Positions 15,732-24,547 of a DNA stretch of 64,000 bases are shown here, piece by piece. The stretch is from Isoptericola luteus. GTDB taxonomy: Bacteria > Actinomycetota > Actinomycetes > Actinomycetales > Cellulomonadaceae. The DNA lies in assembly GCF_020297055.1 (NCBI RefSeq), contig NZ_JAIXCQ010000010.1:21965-85964 (forward strand). Direction: 5' to 3'. Numbering within the stretch: position 1 is the first letter of the stretch; each line of letters opens with the position of its first letter. The translations under genes and the position numbers were made by a program. Below the pieces are notes generated by a model. That model saw only the letters and a program-made list of their open reading frames with translations. It did not search any database and had not been told where the DNA came from.

Positions 15732-17534
15732 GTGGGCCGACGACGCGGCGCCGACGAGGGCGCGTTCACGTTCGACCTCGAGCCCGAGGGGGACGAGGAG
15801 GACGCCACCGCGCCGGAGCCCCGTGCTCCCCGCCGCACGAGGTGGCGGCGTGCGCGGCCCCAGGACCCGTCGCCGTCCGCCCCCCTGCTCATCGATCTCA
15901 GCGTGGTCGACGACGTCCCGCCGGACCCGCAGGACGCCGCCCCGGCCGGAGCCGCGGGAGGCCGGGACGCCGGGGACCGTGTGCCGGGCGAGGGCGGGCT
16001 GCCCGTCGCCGTGCGCCGTGCGCGGGGGCTCCTGCACGGGCGCCGGCTGCTGGCGGGGGTCGTGGTCGCGACGCTCGCGCTGACGGCGGTCGTCGTGGAC
16101 ACCATCGGCGACCGGGGGCGCGTCGCCGCGCTGCGGTCCTCGCCGGGCGGGGTGCTCGAGCTCTCCGAGCGCCCGCACGAGCTGTGGCGGGTCGAGGTGG
16201 CGGGCGATGTCCCTGGGGGCCTCGTCGGCGTCGCCGAGGGGGCCGTGGTCGTGCAGGTCCACGACGAGCTGCTGGGCGTCGACGCCGCCTCGGGGGAGCA
16301 CCGCTGGCAGGCGGACCTGCCGGAGGGCGTCAGCTCGTGCGGGCCCGGTCTGGATCCGTGGACCGGCCGGTTCCACGTCAAGCCGGTCAGCGCGGTCGTG
16401 TGCGTCTCGACGCCGCCGGGCTCGGACCCGGGGCGGAGCGACCGCGCCACGGTGACCGTCGTCGACGCCGCCTCAGGGGAGGTCGTGGCCCAGCGGCCGG
16501 CGGAGGTGCCCGAGGCGATGCTGTTCGCGGGCCCGGACGGCGGCCTCGTCGTCGCGCAGTGGGTGGGGGACGCCCCGCGGTTCGGGGACAGGGACCTGGA
16601 GCGGCTGACGGTGGACGAGCTGCTGAGCGGCGCGGGCGAGGGGCTCGTCACGGACGGCTACGACCTGCAGGTGCGGCTCGAGGACGCCGCGACGGGAAAG
16701 CAGCGCTGGCAGCGCACGGTCCGTTTCGACTCCGGGCAGGACGTGTCGTCGTGCGTGGCGTGGAACGACGACGGCACCCAGTCGGCGATCGAGCTGCGCG
16801 GCACGGTGCAGACCGTGGTGCTGGACCGGGTGCTGTGGGTGGGAGGGTGCGGCATCGACGCCTGGTTCACGCCGTCGGGCGTGCGCCTGGACCGCGGCGG
16901 CGACCCCAGCGCGTCCGAGGGGTTCTCCGTGCTCCCGCTGCCGTCGGGCGGGTACGTGGCGCAGCAGGAGCCCGACTTCGGCTTCCCCGACCGGCCGGGG
17001 CGGCTGCTGCGGGACGACGGGAGCGAGGTGCGGTCGCTCGACGGGACGTACCTGATGCCGCAGAGCACGGACGGTGGCGGCGGCTCCGTGCGGCTGCTGC
17101 GCCGGTCGGACCGGCTCGTAGCCACGGGGGAGGACGGCGAGCAGCTCTGGTCGGCCGGCGTGGCGGCGGCCGCCGTGTCGGTGCAGACGTCGCGGGTCGC
17201 GGTGGTGCTCGACGACACGCGCGGTGTGATCGGCCTGGACCTGGGCACCGGCGACGAGCTGTGGGCGCGTGAGGAGCTCTTCGACGACGTCGACCCGGTC
17301 GCGCTGGCGTACGGGCCGTACCTCGCGGACGGGATGTTCACCGACGGGCGGCTCGCGGCGTTCGTCGTGCGGGACTACGTCCAGGGGGACGTGCTGCACT
17401 GGATCGCGGTGGACGTCACCTCGGGCGAGGAGCTGTGGAGGTTCGACGTCGAGGGCGAGGACTGGGGCTTTCACGTGGCGGTCGACGGCCACCTGGTGAG
17501 GTGGTCGCCGACCGCGATCGTGGGGCTCGGGTGA
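15732..17534 (+). CDS. Membrane-anchored PQQ-like beta-propeller protein (paralog 2)
   Basis: 600 residues, the same plan as its upstream neighbour: FDLEP at residues 14-18, a longer acidic/Pro-rich cytoplasmic tail, one membrane helix at about 105-123, PGGVLEL, then a propeller with blades such as ELLGVDAASGEHRWQADL and VIGLDLGTGDELWAREEL. Start GTG at 15732 aligns the N-terminus with paralog 1 (both begin Met-x-Arg-Arg-Arg). The AAGG before it is too close to act as a normal ribosome site, so coupling to the upstream gene is likely. Ligand and role are unknown. It is convergent with the PadR gene. Confidence 0.82.
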   Translation: MGRRRGADEGAFTFDLEPEGDEEDATAPEPRAPRRTRWRRARPQDPSPSAPLLIDLSVVDDVPPDPQDAAPAGAAGGRDAGDRVPGEGGLPVAVRRARGLLHGRRLLAGVVVATLALTAVVVDTIGDRGRVAALRSSPGGVLELSERPHELWRVEVAGDVPGGLVGVAEGAVVVQVHDELLGVDAASGEHRWQADLPEGVSSCGPGLDPWTGRFHVKPVSAVVCVSTPPGSDPGRSDRATVTVVDAASGEVVAQRPAEVPEAMLFAGPDGGLVVAQWVGDAPRFGDRDLERLTVDELLSGAGEGLVTDGYDLQVRLEDAATGKQRWQRTVRFDSGQDVSSCVAWNDDGTQSAIELRGTVQTVVLDRVLWVGGCGIDAWFTPSGVRLDRGGDPSASEGFSVLPLPSGGYVAQQEPDFGFPDRPGRLLRDDGSEVRSLDGTYLMPQSTDGGGGSVRLLRRSDRLVATGEDGEQLWSAGVAAAAVSVQTSRVAVVLDDTRGVIGLDLGTGDELWAREELFDDVDPVALAYGPYLADGMFTDGRLAAFVVRDYVQGDVLHWIAVDVTSGEELWRFDVEGEDWGFHVAVDGHLVRWSPTAIVGLG

Positions 17535-17547
17535 GCCCTGCCCGTCG

Positions 17548-18219
17548 TCACTCGTCGGTGTGGGTGTCGGTGCCTGCGTCGGAGTCGCCCGCTGGCGCCT
17601 CCCCGGCGAGGAGCAGGTAGACCTCGCGACGGGCGCGGTCGACGAGCGCGGCAGCGGCCGCCGCCTGCTCGGCCGACCCGGCGCGAGCCACCTGCTCGAC
17701 GGCGCCGCCGAGCGCGCGCATCGCGGCGTGCAGCTCGTGCCCCCCGCGGCGCGGGTCCGCCGTGAACGTCTCCCACGGGGTGCCGAGCTCCGCCCGGTGC
17801 TCGGCGACGTGGGCGCGCCCGGCGTCGGTGAGCGTCGCAAGGCGGCGACCGCCGTCCTCGGCGACGGCGACGAGACCCTCGTCCTGGAGCTGGGAGATGG
17901 CGGGGTACACGGCCCCCGGGCTGGGGCGCCAGCCGCCGTCGGTGCGGTCCGCGAGCTCGGTGATCACCTGGTAGCCGTGCATCGGCTGCTCCGTGAGCAG
18001 CAGGAGGATCGCGGCGCGGATCTCGCCGCGGCCCGCGCGCCGGCCGCGGCCGCCGCCACGGGTTCCGGGACCGAAACCGGGACCGAAGCCGCGCCCGCGT
18101 CCGTCGGGACGGCCGCGACGCGGTGCGTCGCCGCCCTCGGGGAAGTCGCCCCGGCGGCGTCGTGCGCCGCGCGGGTCGACGTTGTCGTACGGGAAGTCAT
18201 GGGTGTGTCGGGGGTGCAT
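17548..18219 (-). CDS. PadR-family transcriptional regulator
   Basis: 223 residues. Start ATG at 18219 is set by AGGAG eight bases upstream. The first 85 residues are disordered and rich in Gly, Arg, His and Pro. The PadR winged helix follows (about residues 87-160): IRAAILLLLTEQPMHGYQVI, then GAVYPAISQLQDEGLV with the recognition helix. The C-terminal half is a helical dimerisation arm. PadR proteins usually repress a transporter or stress gene and their own gene in response to small molecules. A palindrome between this gene and the divergent nuclease gene is the likely operator. Confidence 0.88.
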   Translation of the reverse strand: MHPRHTHDFPYDNVDPRGARRRRGDFPEGGDAPRRGRPDGRGRGFGPGFGPGTRGGGRGRRAGRGEIRAAILLLLTEQPMHGYQVITELADRTDGGWRPSPGAVYPAISQLQDEGLVAVAEDGGRRLATLTDAGRAHVAEHRAELGTPWETFTADPRRGGHELHAAMRALGGAVEQVARAGSAEQAAAAAALVDRARREVYLLLAGEAPAGDSDAGTDTHTDE

Positions 18220-18276
18220 AGGGATGCTCCTGGGTCTTCGAGTGGATGTGGAGTCGGCCCGCCCGAGGCGTACCGA

Positions 18277-18305
18277 CATATCGAAGATAGATCAAAGATA
18301 TATCG
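18277..18305. promoter_or_regulatory. Probable PadR operator and divergent promoter region
   Basis: An AT-rich island in otherwise GC-rich DNA. TATCGAAGATA (18279-18289) is an inverted repeat, and ATATC (18278-18282) is mirrored by GATAT (18297-18301), giving an extended palindrome of about 29 bp. It is placed to cover a TATCTT-type -10 for padR. Similar ATAT-rich dyads are typical PadR sites. Confidence 0.65.
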
Positions 18306-18374
18306 TTGGCAACCTTTAGTTGTCACGACGCCGGTCGACATGCCGCTGAGCAGCACAGATGGTTGGCTTCACCC

Positions 18375-19298
18375 GTGACCGGCTACGACCCCGCGTTCCT
18401 CGGGCCCGAGGACGCCGTCCTGGTGCCGCTGCCCGTACCCCGCCCGCCGGGCGGCGGGCACGCCCGCGTGCTGCGGCGGCTCGACCACCCCCACTTCACC
18501 GTGCTCCTGGACCCGCTCCGGCGCCTTGCCGCCGCGACCGCCGTGACCATCGACGGCGCCCGCCTGCGCCCGCTGCGCCGTACAGGCCAGTGGCGGTACG
18601 ACGCGCAGGCGCCCGCCGAGGAGCAGGCCGGGCCGGAGCTGTACCACCGCAACGTCCTCGACCGGGGGCACCTCGTGCGCCGCCGCGACCCCATGTGGGG
18701 CACCGACGCCGAGGCCAGGCGTGCCGGCGAGGCCACCTTCGTCTACTCCAACGCCGCCCCGCAGGTGGGCCGGTTCAACCAGTCCCAGGAGTTGTGGAAC
18801 GGTCTCGAGGACCACGTGCTCACGTACGCGCAGGCCCACGAGCGCCGCGTCGTCGTGCACACCGGCACCGTCCTGGCCGACGACGACCCCGTCTACCGCG
18901 GCGTCGGCATCCCGCGACGCTTCTGGAAGGTCGCGGCCTGGGCCCAGCCGGGCTGGCACGTGCCGGACGCCTCGCCCGACGCGGGCGCCTCGCCCGACGC
19001 GGACGACGCGGCCGTCCAGATGGTCCGCACCCTGCGGTGCGCGGCCTTCGTGCTGGACCAGACGCCGCAGCTCAGCGAGGCGGAGCTCGCGGCCGCGCAG
19101 GCCCGGGCGCTCGCGGTGGGCGACGTGCCGCCGCTCGGCCCGTTCCGCACGTACCAGGTGCCGGTCGCGGACGTCGCGCGGCTGACCGGGCTCGACCTCG
19201 GCCCGCTGCCCGCCGCGGACGTCCTGCTCGCCGGCACGCGGCCGTCCGTCGCGGGCGGGTGGCGGGAGCTGGCCGGCCCGGGAGACGTCGTCGTCTGA
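18375..19298 (+). CDS. DNA/RNA non-specific endonuclease (Endonuclease_NS family)
   Basis: 307 residues. The betabetaalpha-metal nuclease motif is present: NVLDRGHLVRRRDPMWG near residues 94-110, where the His of DRGH is the general base, and FVYSNAAPQVGRFNQSQELWNGLED near 124-148, which supplies the metal-binding Asn (FNQ). No clear signal peptide follows the chosen start, so secretion is uncertain; it may act inside the cell or leave by another route. I prefer the GTG at 18375 because an earlier TTG at 18306 lies inside the PadR operator. Ribosome-site evidence is weak. It may be controlled by the divergent PadR. Confidence 0.8.
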   Translation: MTGYDPAFLGPEDAVLVPLPVPRPPGGGHARVLRRLDHPHFTVLLDPLRRLAAATAVTIDGARLRPLRRTGQWRYDAQAPAEEQAGPELYHRNVLDRGHLVRRRDPMWGTDAEARRAGEATFVYSNAAPQVGRFNQSQELWNGLEDHVLTYAQAHERRVVVHTGTVLADDDPVYRGVGIPRRFWKVAAWAQPGWHVPDASPDAGASPDADDAAVQMVRTLRCAAFVLDQTPQLSEAELAAAQARALAVGDVPPLGPFRTYQVPVADVARLTGLDLGPLPAADVLLAGTRPSVAGGWRELAGPGDVVV

Positions 19299-19367
19299 CC
19301 GGAGGGACCGGGGTCTGCCCAGGTGAGGTCCCGGAACCGGGTCCCGGCGGCCGTAAAATCTCGGCCC

Positions 19368-21248
19368 ATGGAAGTTCTCCTCGTCGCGGTGCTGTCGGCC
19401 GTCACCGTCATCGCCGTCACCGCCCTGTCCCCGAAGGCGGGGGTGGCGGCGCCGCTGGTGCTCCTGCTGATCGGCGTGGGGGTGAGCTTCCTGCCGTTCG
19501 TGCCCGCGATCGAGATCGACCCCGAGGTGATCCTCGCCGGTGTCCTGCCCGCGTTGCTCTACGCCTCCGCTGCGGCGTTCCCCTCGATGGACTTCCGCCG
19601 TGACTTCACGGCGATCGGCGGGATGTCCGTGCTGCTGGTGATCATCTCCGCCGTGGTGATGGGCCTCGTCTTCTCGCTCGTCGTCCCGGGCCTCGACCTG
19701 GCGGCGGGGATCGCCCTCGGCGCGATCGTCAGCCCCACGGACGCCGTGGCCACGTCGATCATCAAGAAGCTGGGCGCGCCGCGCCGCGTGGTCGTGATGC
19801 TCGACGGCGAAGGGCTGATCAACGACGCCACGTCGCTCGTGCTGCTGCGGTCCGCGGTCGCGGCGACGGCGGCGAGCGTCTCGCTGTGGGACGTGCTCGG
19901 GGACTTTCTCAAGGCGGTCCTGCTCGCCGTGATCATCGGCGCGGTCGTCGGCCGGCTGGGACTGTGGGCACGCGCCCGCGTCAAGCAGGAGACCCTGTCG
20001 ACGGCGATCTCGTTCGTCGTGCCGTTCGCGGCGTACCTCCCCGCGGAGGAGGTGCACGCGTCCGGCATCGTCGCGGCGGTCACGGCAGGGCTCGTGACGA
20101 GCGTGCTGTCGGCGCGCCACCTGCGGCCGCAGGACCGGGTCGCCGAGCGGGCGAACTGGCACACGATCGAGGTGCTTCTCGAGGGCGGGGTCTTCCTCGC
20201 CATCGGTCTCGAGGTCTTCGACCTGGTGGCGGACCTGAACGCCTCCGGCGGCTCCCTGTGGTTCGCGGTGGGCATGGCGGCGCTCGGCGCGGCGGGCACG
20301 CTCGTGCTGCGCGGGGCGTTCGTGCTGCCCCTGCTGCGCTACCTGGCGCACCGGCAGGAACGGGGCCAGCGGGTGCGCGGCACCCTCGCCTCCGTGAACG
20401 ACCGGCTCGACGCCAAGCTGGCCCTGCACGAGCAGGGTGGCGGGCCGATCAGCGAGCGTCCCGTCTCCGACGTCCTCGACCAGACCTGGCCGGACGGGGT
20501 CGACGACCGCCGTCGTGAGCGCGAGCGGCAGCGGGCCCTGCGGCGCGCGCGGGCCCTGAAGCGGCGGCTCGGCCCGGACGGGTCGGACGACCACGAGAGC
20601 ATCACGGTGCGCATCGGCGGGTTCCAGCGCCGCATCACGCGCAAGATCGCCGACATCGACTATCTCGCGGCGGCGCCCCTCGGGCCCAAGGAGGGCGTGG
20701 TGCTCGTCTGGGCGGGGATGCGCGGCGTCGTGACGCTCGCGGCCGCGCAGACGCTGCCGCACGACTTCCCGCAGCGCTCCCTGATCGTCCTCGTCGCGTT
20801 CGGTGTCGCCGCCGGTTCGTTGGTGCTCCAGGGCGGGACCCTGCCGTGGGTGGTGCGTCGCCTCGGCCTGGCCGGCGTGACGTCGTCGCGCCACGAGGAG
20901 GGCACCTCGGGGCTGCGGGACATCGTCGACCAGGCGGCGTCCGAGATGCTCACGAGCCCGGAGCTGTGCCGGCCCGACGGCGCGCCGTACGCCGGGTCAG
21001 TCGTGGAGCGCGTCCGCGCCATGGTCGTGCGGGAGCAGCACGACCACGACGAGGAGGAGGCGGTCCCCGAGGACATCGCGAAGCAGTTCTTCCAGCTCCG
21101 GCTCGCGGTCATCGCCGCGCAGCGCGAGGTGCTCCTCGATGCGCGGGCCGTGGGCGCCTACGACTCCGACCTGCTCTCACGGAAGCTGGAGCTGCTCGAC
21201 GCGGACCAGATCGCCATCGAGGGGCGGGCGCACTCGCTCGAGGGCTGA
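19368..21248 (+). CDS. Na+/H+ antiporter, CPA1 family
   Basis: 626 residues. About twelve helices in residues 1-420 exchange Na+ (or K+) for protons. Family motifs are clear: GAIVSPTDAVATS (residues 117-129) and LDGEGLINDATSLVLL (near 145-160), which contains the ion-binding Asn-Asp, and GMRGVVTLAAAQ (near 450). A charged cytoplasmic insert (about 330-430) and a C-terminal acidic tail of about 140 residues may be regulatory. A TAAAAT hexamer lies eight bases before the ATG at 19368, suggesting a leaderless transcript. Confidence 0.9.
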   Translation: MEVLLVAVLSAVTVIAVTALSPKAGVAAPLVLLLIGVGVSFLPFVPAIEIDPEVILAGVLPALLYASAAAFPSMDFRRDFTAIGGMSVLLVIISAVVMGLVFSLVVPGLDLAAGIALGAIVSPTDAVATSIIKKLGAPRRVVVMLDGEGLINDATSLVLLRSAVAATAASVSLWDVLGDFLKAVLLAVIIGAVVGRLGLWARARVKQETLSTAISFVVPFAAYLPAEEVHASGIVAAVTAGLVTSVLSARHLRPQDRVAERANWHTIEVLLEGGVFLAIGLEVFDLVADLNASGGSLWFAVGMAALGAAGTLVLRGAFVLPLLRYLAHRQERGQRVRGTLASVNDRLDAKLALHEQGGGPISERPVSDVLDQTWPDGVDDRRRERERQRALRRARALKRRLGPDGSDDHESITVRIGGFQRRITRKIADIDYLAAAPLGPKEGVVLVWAGMRGVVTLAAAQTLPHDFPQRSLIVLVAFGVAAGSLVLQGGTLPWVVRRLGLAGVTSSRHEEGTSGLRDIVDQAASEMLTSPELCRPDGAPYAGSVVERVRAMVVREQHDHDEEEAVPEDIAKQFFQLRLAVIAAQREVLLDARAVGAYDSDLLSRKLELLDADQIAIEGRAHSLEG

Positions 21249-21253
21249 GCCGT

Positions 21254-21297
21254 CCGGCCGGGCCCGGCGAGACGCGAGTCTCGAGGGGCCCGGCCGG
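21254..21297. terminator. Strong bidirectional terminator hairpin
   Basis: CCGGCCGGGCCC (21254-21265) pairs with GGGCCCGGCCGG (21286-21297), and GAGAC (21269-21273) pairs with GTCTC (21278-21282) inside. It sits between the convergent antiporter and ABC permease genes. Confidence 0.85.
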
Positions 21298-21299
21298 GA

Positions 21300-22088
21300 T
21301 CAGGCCGACGTGATCTCGCTGCGTGCGACGCGCCACAGCCCGCCGGTGAGGGGCGCGACCACCCAGAGGAGGGTGGCGGTGGTGAGCTGGGCCCACCCCT
21401 CGGCGTCGATCGTGCCGCCGAACAGGAGCGGCTCGCCTGCGGTGCCGAGGTCGATCCACGGCAGGACGGTGGCCATGGCCGGCACGAGCCCGCCCACGAT
21501 GCCGAACAGGGTCGGCAGGAGGAGCAGGGTCACGATGGCGACCGGGGTGCTGCGCAGCAGGAGGCCGAACCCGACGCCCTGGATCATGAACAGCACGACG
21601 GACAGCGCCAGGTAGGCGACGTCCTGCACGCTGACGTCCCAGGCCGGGGTCGCGTCCCGGAACGTGACCACGAGCAGGTGCGCGAGCGCGGCGAGGCCGA
21701 TCGACAGGACGAGCAGGGCCAGGCCGGAGCCGATCGCGCTGACCACCTTGGCGAACCCGACGCGCGTGCGGCGCGGCTCCAGCGTGAACGTCACGAGAGC
21801 GGTGCGCTGCGACCACTCGGACGTCGCCGCCAGCACGCCGACGATGGGCAGCAGCAGCGCCATGGGGGTCGTCGTCCCGACGACGAAGGCGCTGAACGAG
21901 TGGTCGCCCCCGTTGACGGCCATCATGATCGCGAGCACGGCCGCGGTGACGATCGCGATGACGATCAGCAGCCAGCGGCCCGCGCGGGTGTCGAGCTGCT
22001 TGCGCCACTCGACGTGGGTGAGGGTCGCGAAGGTGAGGGGCTTCACCGTCGTGGTCTGGGCGGGAGCGGCCAGCGTCGCGGCGGTCAT
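21300..22088 (-). CDS. ABC-2 type exporter permease
   Basis: 262 residues with six membrane helices, the usual size of ABC-2 permeases for peptide/drug exporters. The N-terminal LTHVEWRKQLDTRAGRWLL is the amphipathic segment before the first helix. Start ATG at 22088 overlaps the stop of the ATPase gene (ATGA), so the pair is coupled. The pair is divergent from a histidine kinase/response regulator operon, a usual arrangement for a regulated exporter. Substrate unknown. Confidence 0.88.
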   Translation of the reverse strand: MTAATLAAPAQTTTVKPLTFATLTHVEWRKQLDTRAGRWLLIVIAIVTAAVLAIMMAVNGGDHSFSAFVVGTTTPMALLLPIVGVLAATSEWSQRTALVTFTLEPRRTRVGFAKVVSAIGSGLALLVLSIGLAALAHLLVVTFRDATPAWDVSVQDVAYLALSVVLFMIQGVGFGLLLRSTPVAIVTLLLLPTLFGIVGGLVPAMATVLPWIDLGTAGEPLLFGGTIDAEGWAQLTTATLLWVVAPLTGGLWRVARSEITSA

Positions 22089-23011
22089 GCGGGCACCTTC
22101 TCGGAGCGGTTCGCGGGGGTGGAGGTCTCGCGGGCGTGGTCGGCGGTGAGCTCGAGGAAGAGGTCCTCGAGGCCACGGGACTCGGCGGGTCGCAGCTCCG
22201 CGAGGACGACGCCTGCCGACGCGGCGGCGTGCCCCACGTCGAGGGGTTCCGCCTCGACGGCGAGACCGCCCGTGCCGAGGACCTCGACCCCCACCCCGGC
22301 CTGCCGGAGCGCCGCGGCGAGGGCGACGTCGTCGGTGGAGCGGGCGTACGTGCCGGCCTGGCGCAGCAGGTCGTCGATGCGGCCCTGCGCCACGATGCGC
22401 CCGTGCCCGATGACGACGAGCCGTTCGGCCACCTGCTCGATCTCGAGCAGCAGGTGGCTGGAGAGCAGGACGGTGCCGCCACGGGCGGCGAAGTCGTGCA
22501 GCAGGTCCCGCATCCAGCGGATCCCGGCCGGGTCGAGTCCGTTGGCGGGCTCGTCGAGGATCAGCACCTCGGGGTCGGCGAGCAGGGCCGCGGCGAGGCC
22601 GAGGCGCTGACGCATGCCGAGCGAGTACTGCCCGACGCGGCGGGCCGCCTCCCTGGAGGTGAGGCCCACGACGTCGAGGGTCTGGTCGATGCGGCGGCGG
22701 TCGACGCCCGTCATGAGCGCGGCGAGGGTGAGGACCTCGCGTCCCGTGCGGCCGGAGTGCTGCGCGCCGGCGTCGAGCAGGACCCCGACGCGACGTCCCG
22801 GGTTCGCGAGCGCGCCGTAGGGCACGCCGAGCACGCGGGCGCTGCCCGACGTCGCCGGGGTCAGCCCGCAGATCATGCGCATCGTCGTGGACTTGCCGGC
22901 GCCGTTGGGGCCGAGGAATCCGGTGACGTGCCCGGGCTCGACCGTGAACGACACGTCGTCCACGGCTGCGACGGGGCCGTACCTCTTGGTCAGGTGCTCC
23001 ACGGTGATCAT
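22085..23011 (-). CDS. ABC exporter ATP-binding protein
   Basis: 308 residues. Walker A GPNGAGKST (residues 34-42), signature YSLGMRQRLG, Walker B VLILDEPANGLDP and H-loop SSHLLLEIE are intact, of the bacitracin/lantibiotic-exporter (BcrA-like) type. A C-terminal regulatory region ends in a low-complexity tail. On its strand CAGGCT lies six bases before the ATG, a leaderless-type arrangement. It shares its promoter region with the divergent sensor kinase at 23174. Confidence 0.9.
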   Translation of the reverse strand: MITVEHLTKRYGPVAAVDDVSFTVEPGHVTGFLGPNGAGKSTTMRMICGLTPATSGSARVLGVPYGALANPGRRVGVLLDAGAQHSGRTGREVLTLAALMTGVDRRRIDQTLDVVGLTSREAARRVGQYSLGMRQRLGLAAALLADPEVLILDEPANGLDPAGIRWMRDLLHDFAARGGTVLLSSHLLLEIEQVAERLVVIGHGRIVAQGRIDDLLRQAGTYARSTDDVALAAALRQAGVGVEVLGTGGLAVEAEPLDVGHAAASAGVVLAELRPAESRGLEDLFLELTADHARETSTPANRSEKVPA

Positions 23012-23173
23012 GCGTCCAGCCTGGTCCAGGACCAGGTGGCCCCGCGTCGGCCGGAAGCATGGGACCGGTGGTCCTCCGGGTGCGGCCGGGTCCTCCTTTC
23101 GGATGACCCGCGGACGGCGGCCGTGACCGGTGGGCGGATGCCGTCGCAGAGGCGTTTCCCTAGGCTCGACGGC

Positions 23174-24547
23174 GTGCCCGACCTCCCCCGCGCTCCCGCG
23201 CTCCCGCCGCCGTCACCTCCTGCGGCGCCCGCAGGGGCCACGGTGCCCGTGTCCACGGTGACCGTCACGCCCACCGTGCCACCGCCGGCGGCCCGGTCCC
23301 GTGCGGCGCGGCTGTGGGGCGAGACGTGGCGGATCCTTGTCGCGGGGCTGGTCGGCTTCGTCGGGTTCGGGTTCGTGGCCTGGGAGGCGGACACCGAGCA
23401 GCGGTGGGTGGCGTCCGACGGACTGTGGGCGCTGGACTTCTTCGCGGGTGTGCTCGGGCTGGCGCTCCTGCCCTTGCGCCGACGGGCTCCGCTGACGATC
23501 GCGGTCGTGCTGAGTGCCATGACTCCGGTGTCGGTCCTCGTCTCCGGTGCCCAGATGATCGCGTTCGTGTCGTTGGCCACGCATCGCCGCTGGTGGCGGA
23601 TCGGGATCGCGCTGTGCGTGGCGATGGCGGGGAGCTGGGCCTACGCCGCGCTGCACCCCGTCGTCGGGGCGGCGACGTACGAGTGGGTCGTCAACCTGGC
23701 ACTCAGCCTGCTCGCCTTCGCGGCGCTCGTGTGGATCGGCGCCTACATCGGGCTCCGGCGCGAGCACCTGGCCTCGCTGCGGGAGCGCGCCGAGACGGCG
23801 GAGCGCGAGCAGGCGAGCCGCGTGGCGCACGCCCGGTCCGCGGAGCGGGAGCGGATCGCCCGGGAGATGCACGACGTCCTCGCCCACCGCATGTCGCTCG
23901 TCGCGATGCACGCGGGGGCGCTGGCGTACCGCACGGACCTGCCGCAGGAGAAGGTCGCCGAGACCGCCGCCGTGGTGCAGGCGAGCGCGCACGCCGCCCT
24001 CGTCGAGCTGCGCGGTGTGCTGGGCGTGCTGCGGGACACGGACGGGGCCGGGGTCGCGACCGGCGGGGGCGACGCGGCGGGTCCGGCCGCTGATGCGGGC
24101 GACAGGAAGGGCTCGGCCGGGCCGGCGCCGCGTCCCGAGCCGCCGCAGCCCACGCTCGCCGACCTCGACGACCTGCTCGAGGAGGCGCGCGGGAACGGCA
24201 CCGAGGTGCGGCTGGAGCGACGGTCGGACGGGTTCGGAGGGCTGGGCGACGTCGTGGGCCGGCACGCGTTCCGCATCGTGCAGGAGGGCCTGACGAACGC
24301 GCGCAAGCACGCCCCCTGGGCTCCCGTGACCGTCGTCCTCGAGGGGGAGCCGGGCGAGGGGCTGTCGCTGGTCGTGCGCAACCCGGTGCGGACGGTGGGA
24401 GCCGACCCAGACGTGCCCGAGCCTCCGTCGTCACACCTCGGGCTGCTGGGCCTGACCGAGCGGGCGGCGCTCACCGGCGGACGGCTGGAGCACGGGCTCG
24501 TCGGCGGGGAGTTCGTGCTGCGGGCCTGGCTACCGTGGGCGCCATGA
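23174..24547 (+). CDS. NarL-type sensor histidine kinase
   Basis: 457 residues from GTG at 23174, chosen because TAGGCT (23161-23166) ends seven bases before it; an ATG at 23138 is the alternative. A Pro-rich cytoplasmic N-terminus precedes about five helices (residues 50-190) that form the sensor. HisKA_3 has His233 in REMHDVLAHRMS, and the ATPase domain has an N-box at EGLTNARKHA and a G-box-like LGLLGLTERAALTGG. It overlaps the response regulator by ATGA. The divergent ABC exporter is the probable target. Confidence 0.9.
   Translation: MPDLPRAPALPPPSPPAAPAGATVPVSTVTVTPTVPPPAARSRAARLWGETWRILVAGLVGFVGFGFVAWEADTEQRWVASDGLWALDFFAGVLGLALLPLRRRAPLTIAVVLSAMTPVSVLVSGAQMIAFVSLATHRRWWRIGIALCVAMAGSWAYAALHPVVGAATYEWVVNLALSLLAFAALVWIGAYIGLRREHLASLRERAETAEREQASRVAHARSAERERIAREMHDVLAHRMSLVAMHAGALAYRTDLPQEKVAETAAVVQASAHAALVELRGVLGVLRDTDGAGVATGGGDAAGPAADAGDRKGSAGPAPRPEPPQPTLADLDDLLEEARGNGTEVRLERRSDGFGGLGDVVGRHAFRIVQEGLTNARKHAPWAPVTVVLEGEPGEGLSLVVRNPVRTVGADPDVPEPPSSHLGLLGLTERAALTGGRLEHGLVGGEFVLRAWLPWAP

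Noticed and set aside
13977..16376. Very long minus-strand frame opposite the propeller genes
   Set aside because: Shadow of two real genes; composition is low-complexity and it has no start signal.
18306..18374. TTG start at 18306 for the nuclease gene
   Set aside because: It lies inside the PadR palindrome and would add a segment with no family similarity.
18369..20894. 841-codon minus-strand frame over the nuclease and antiporter genes
   Set aside because: Antisense artefact; the plus-strand genes carry clear family motifs.
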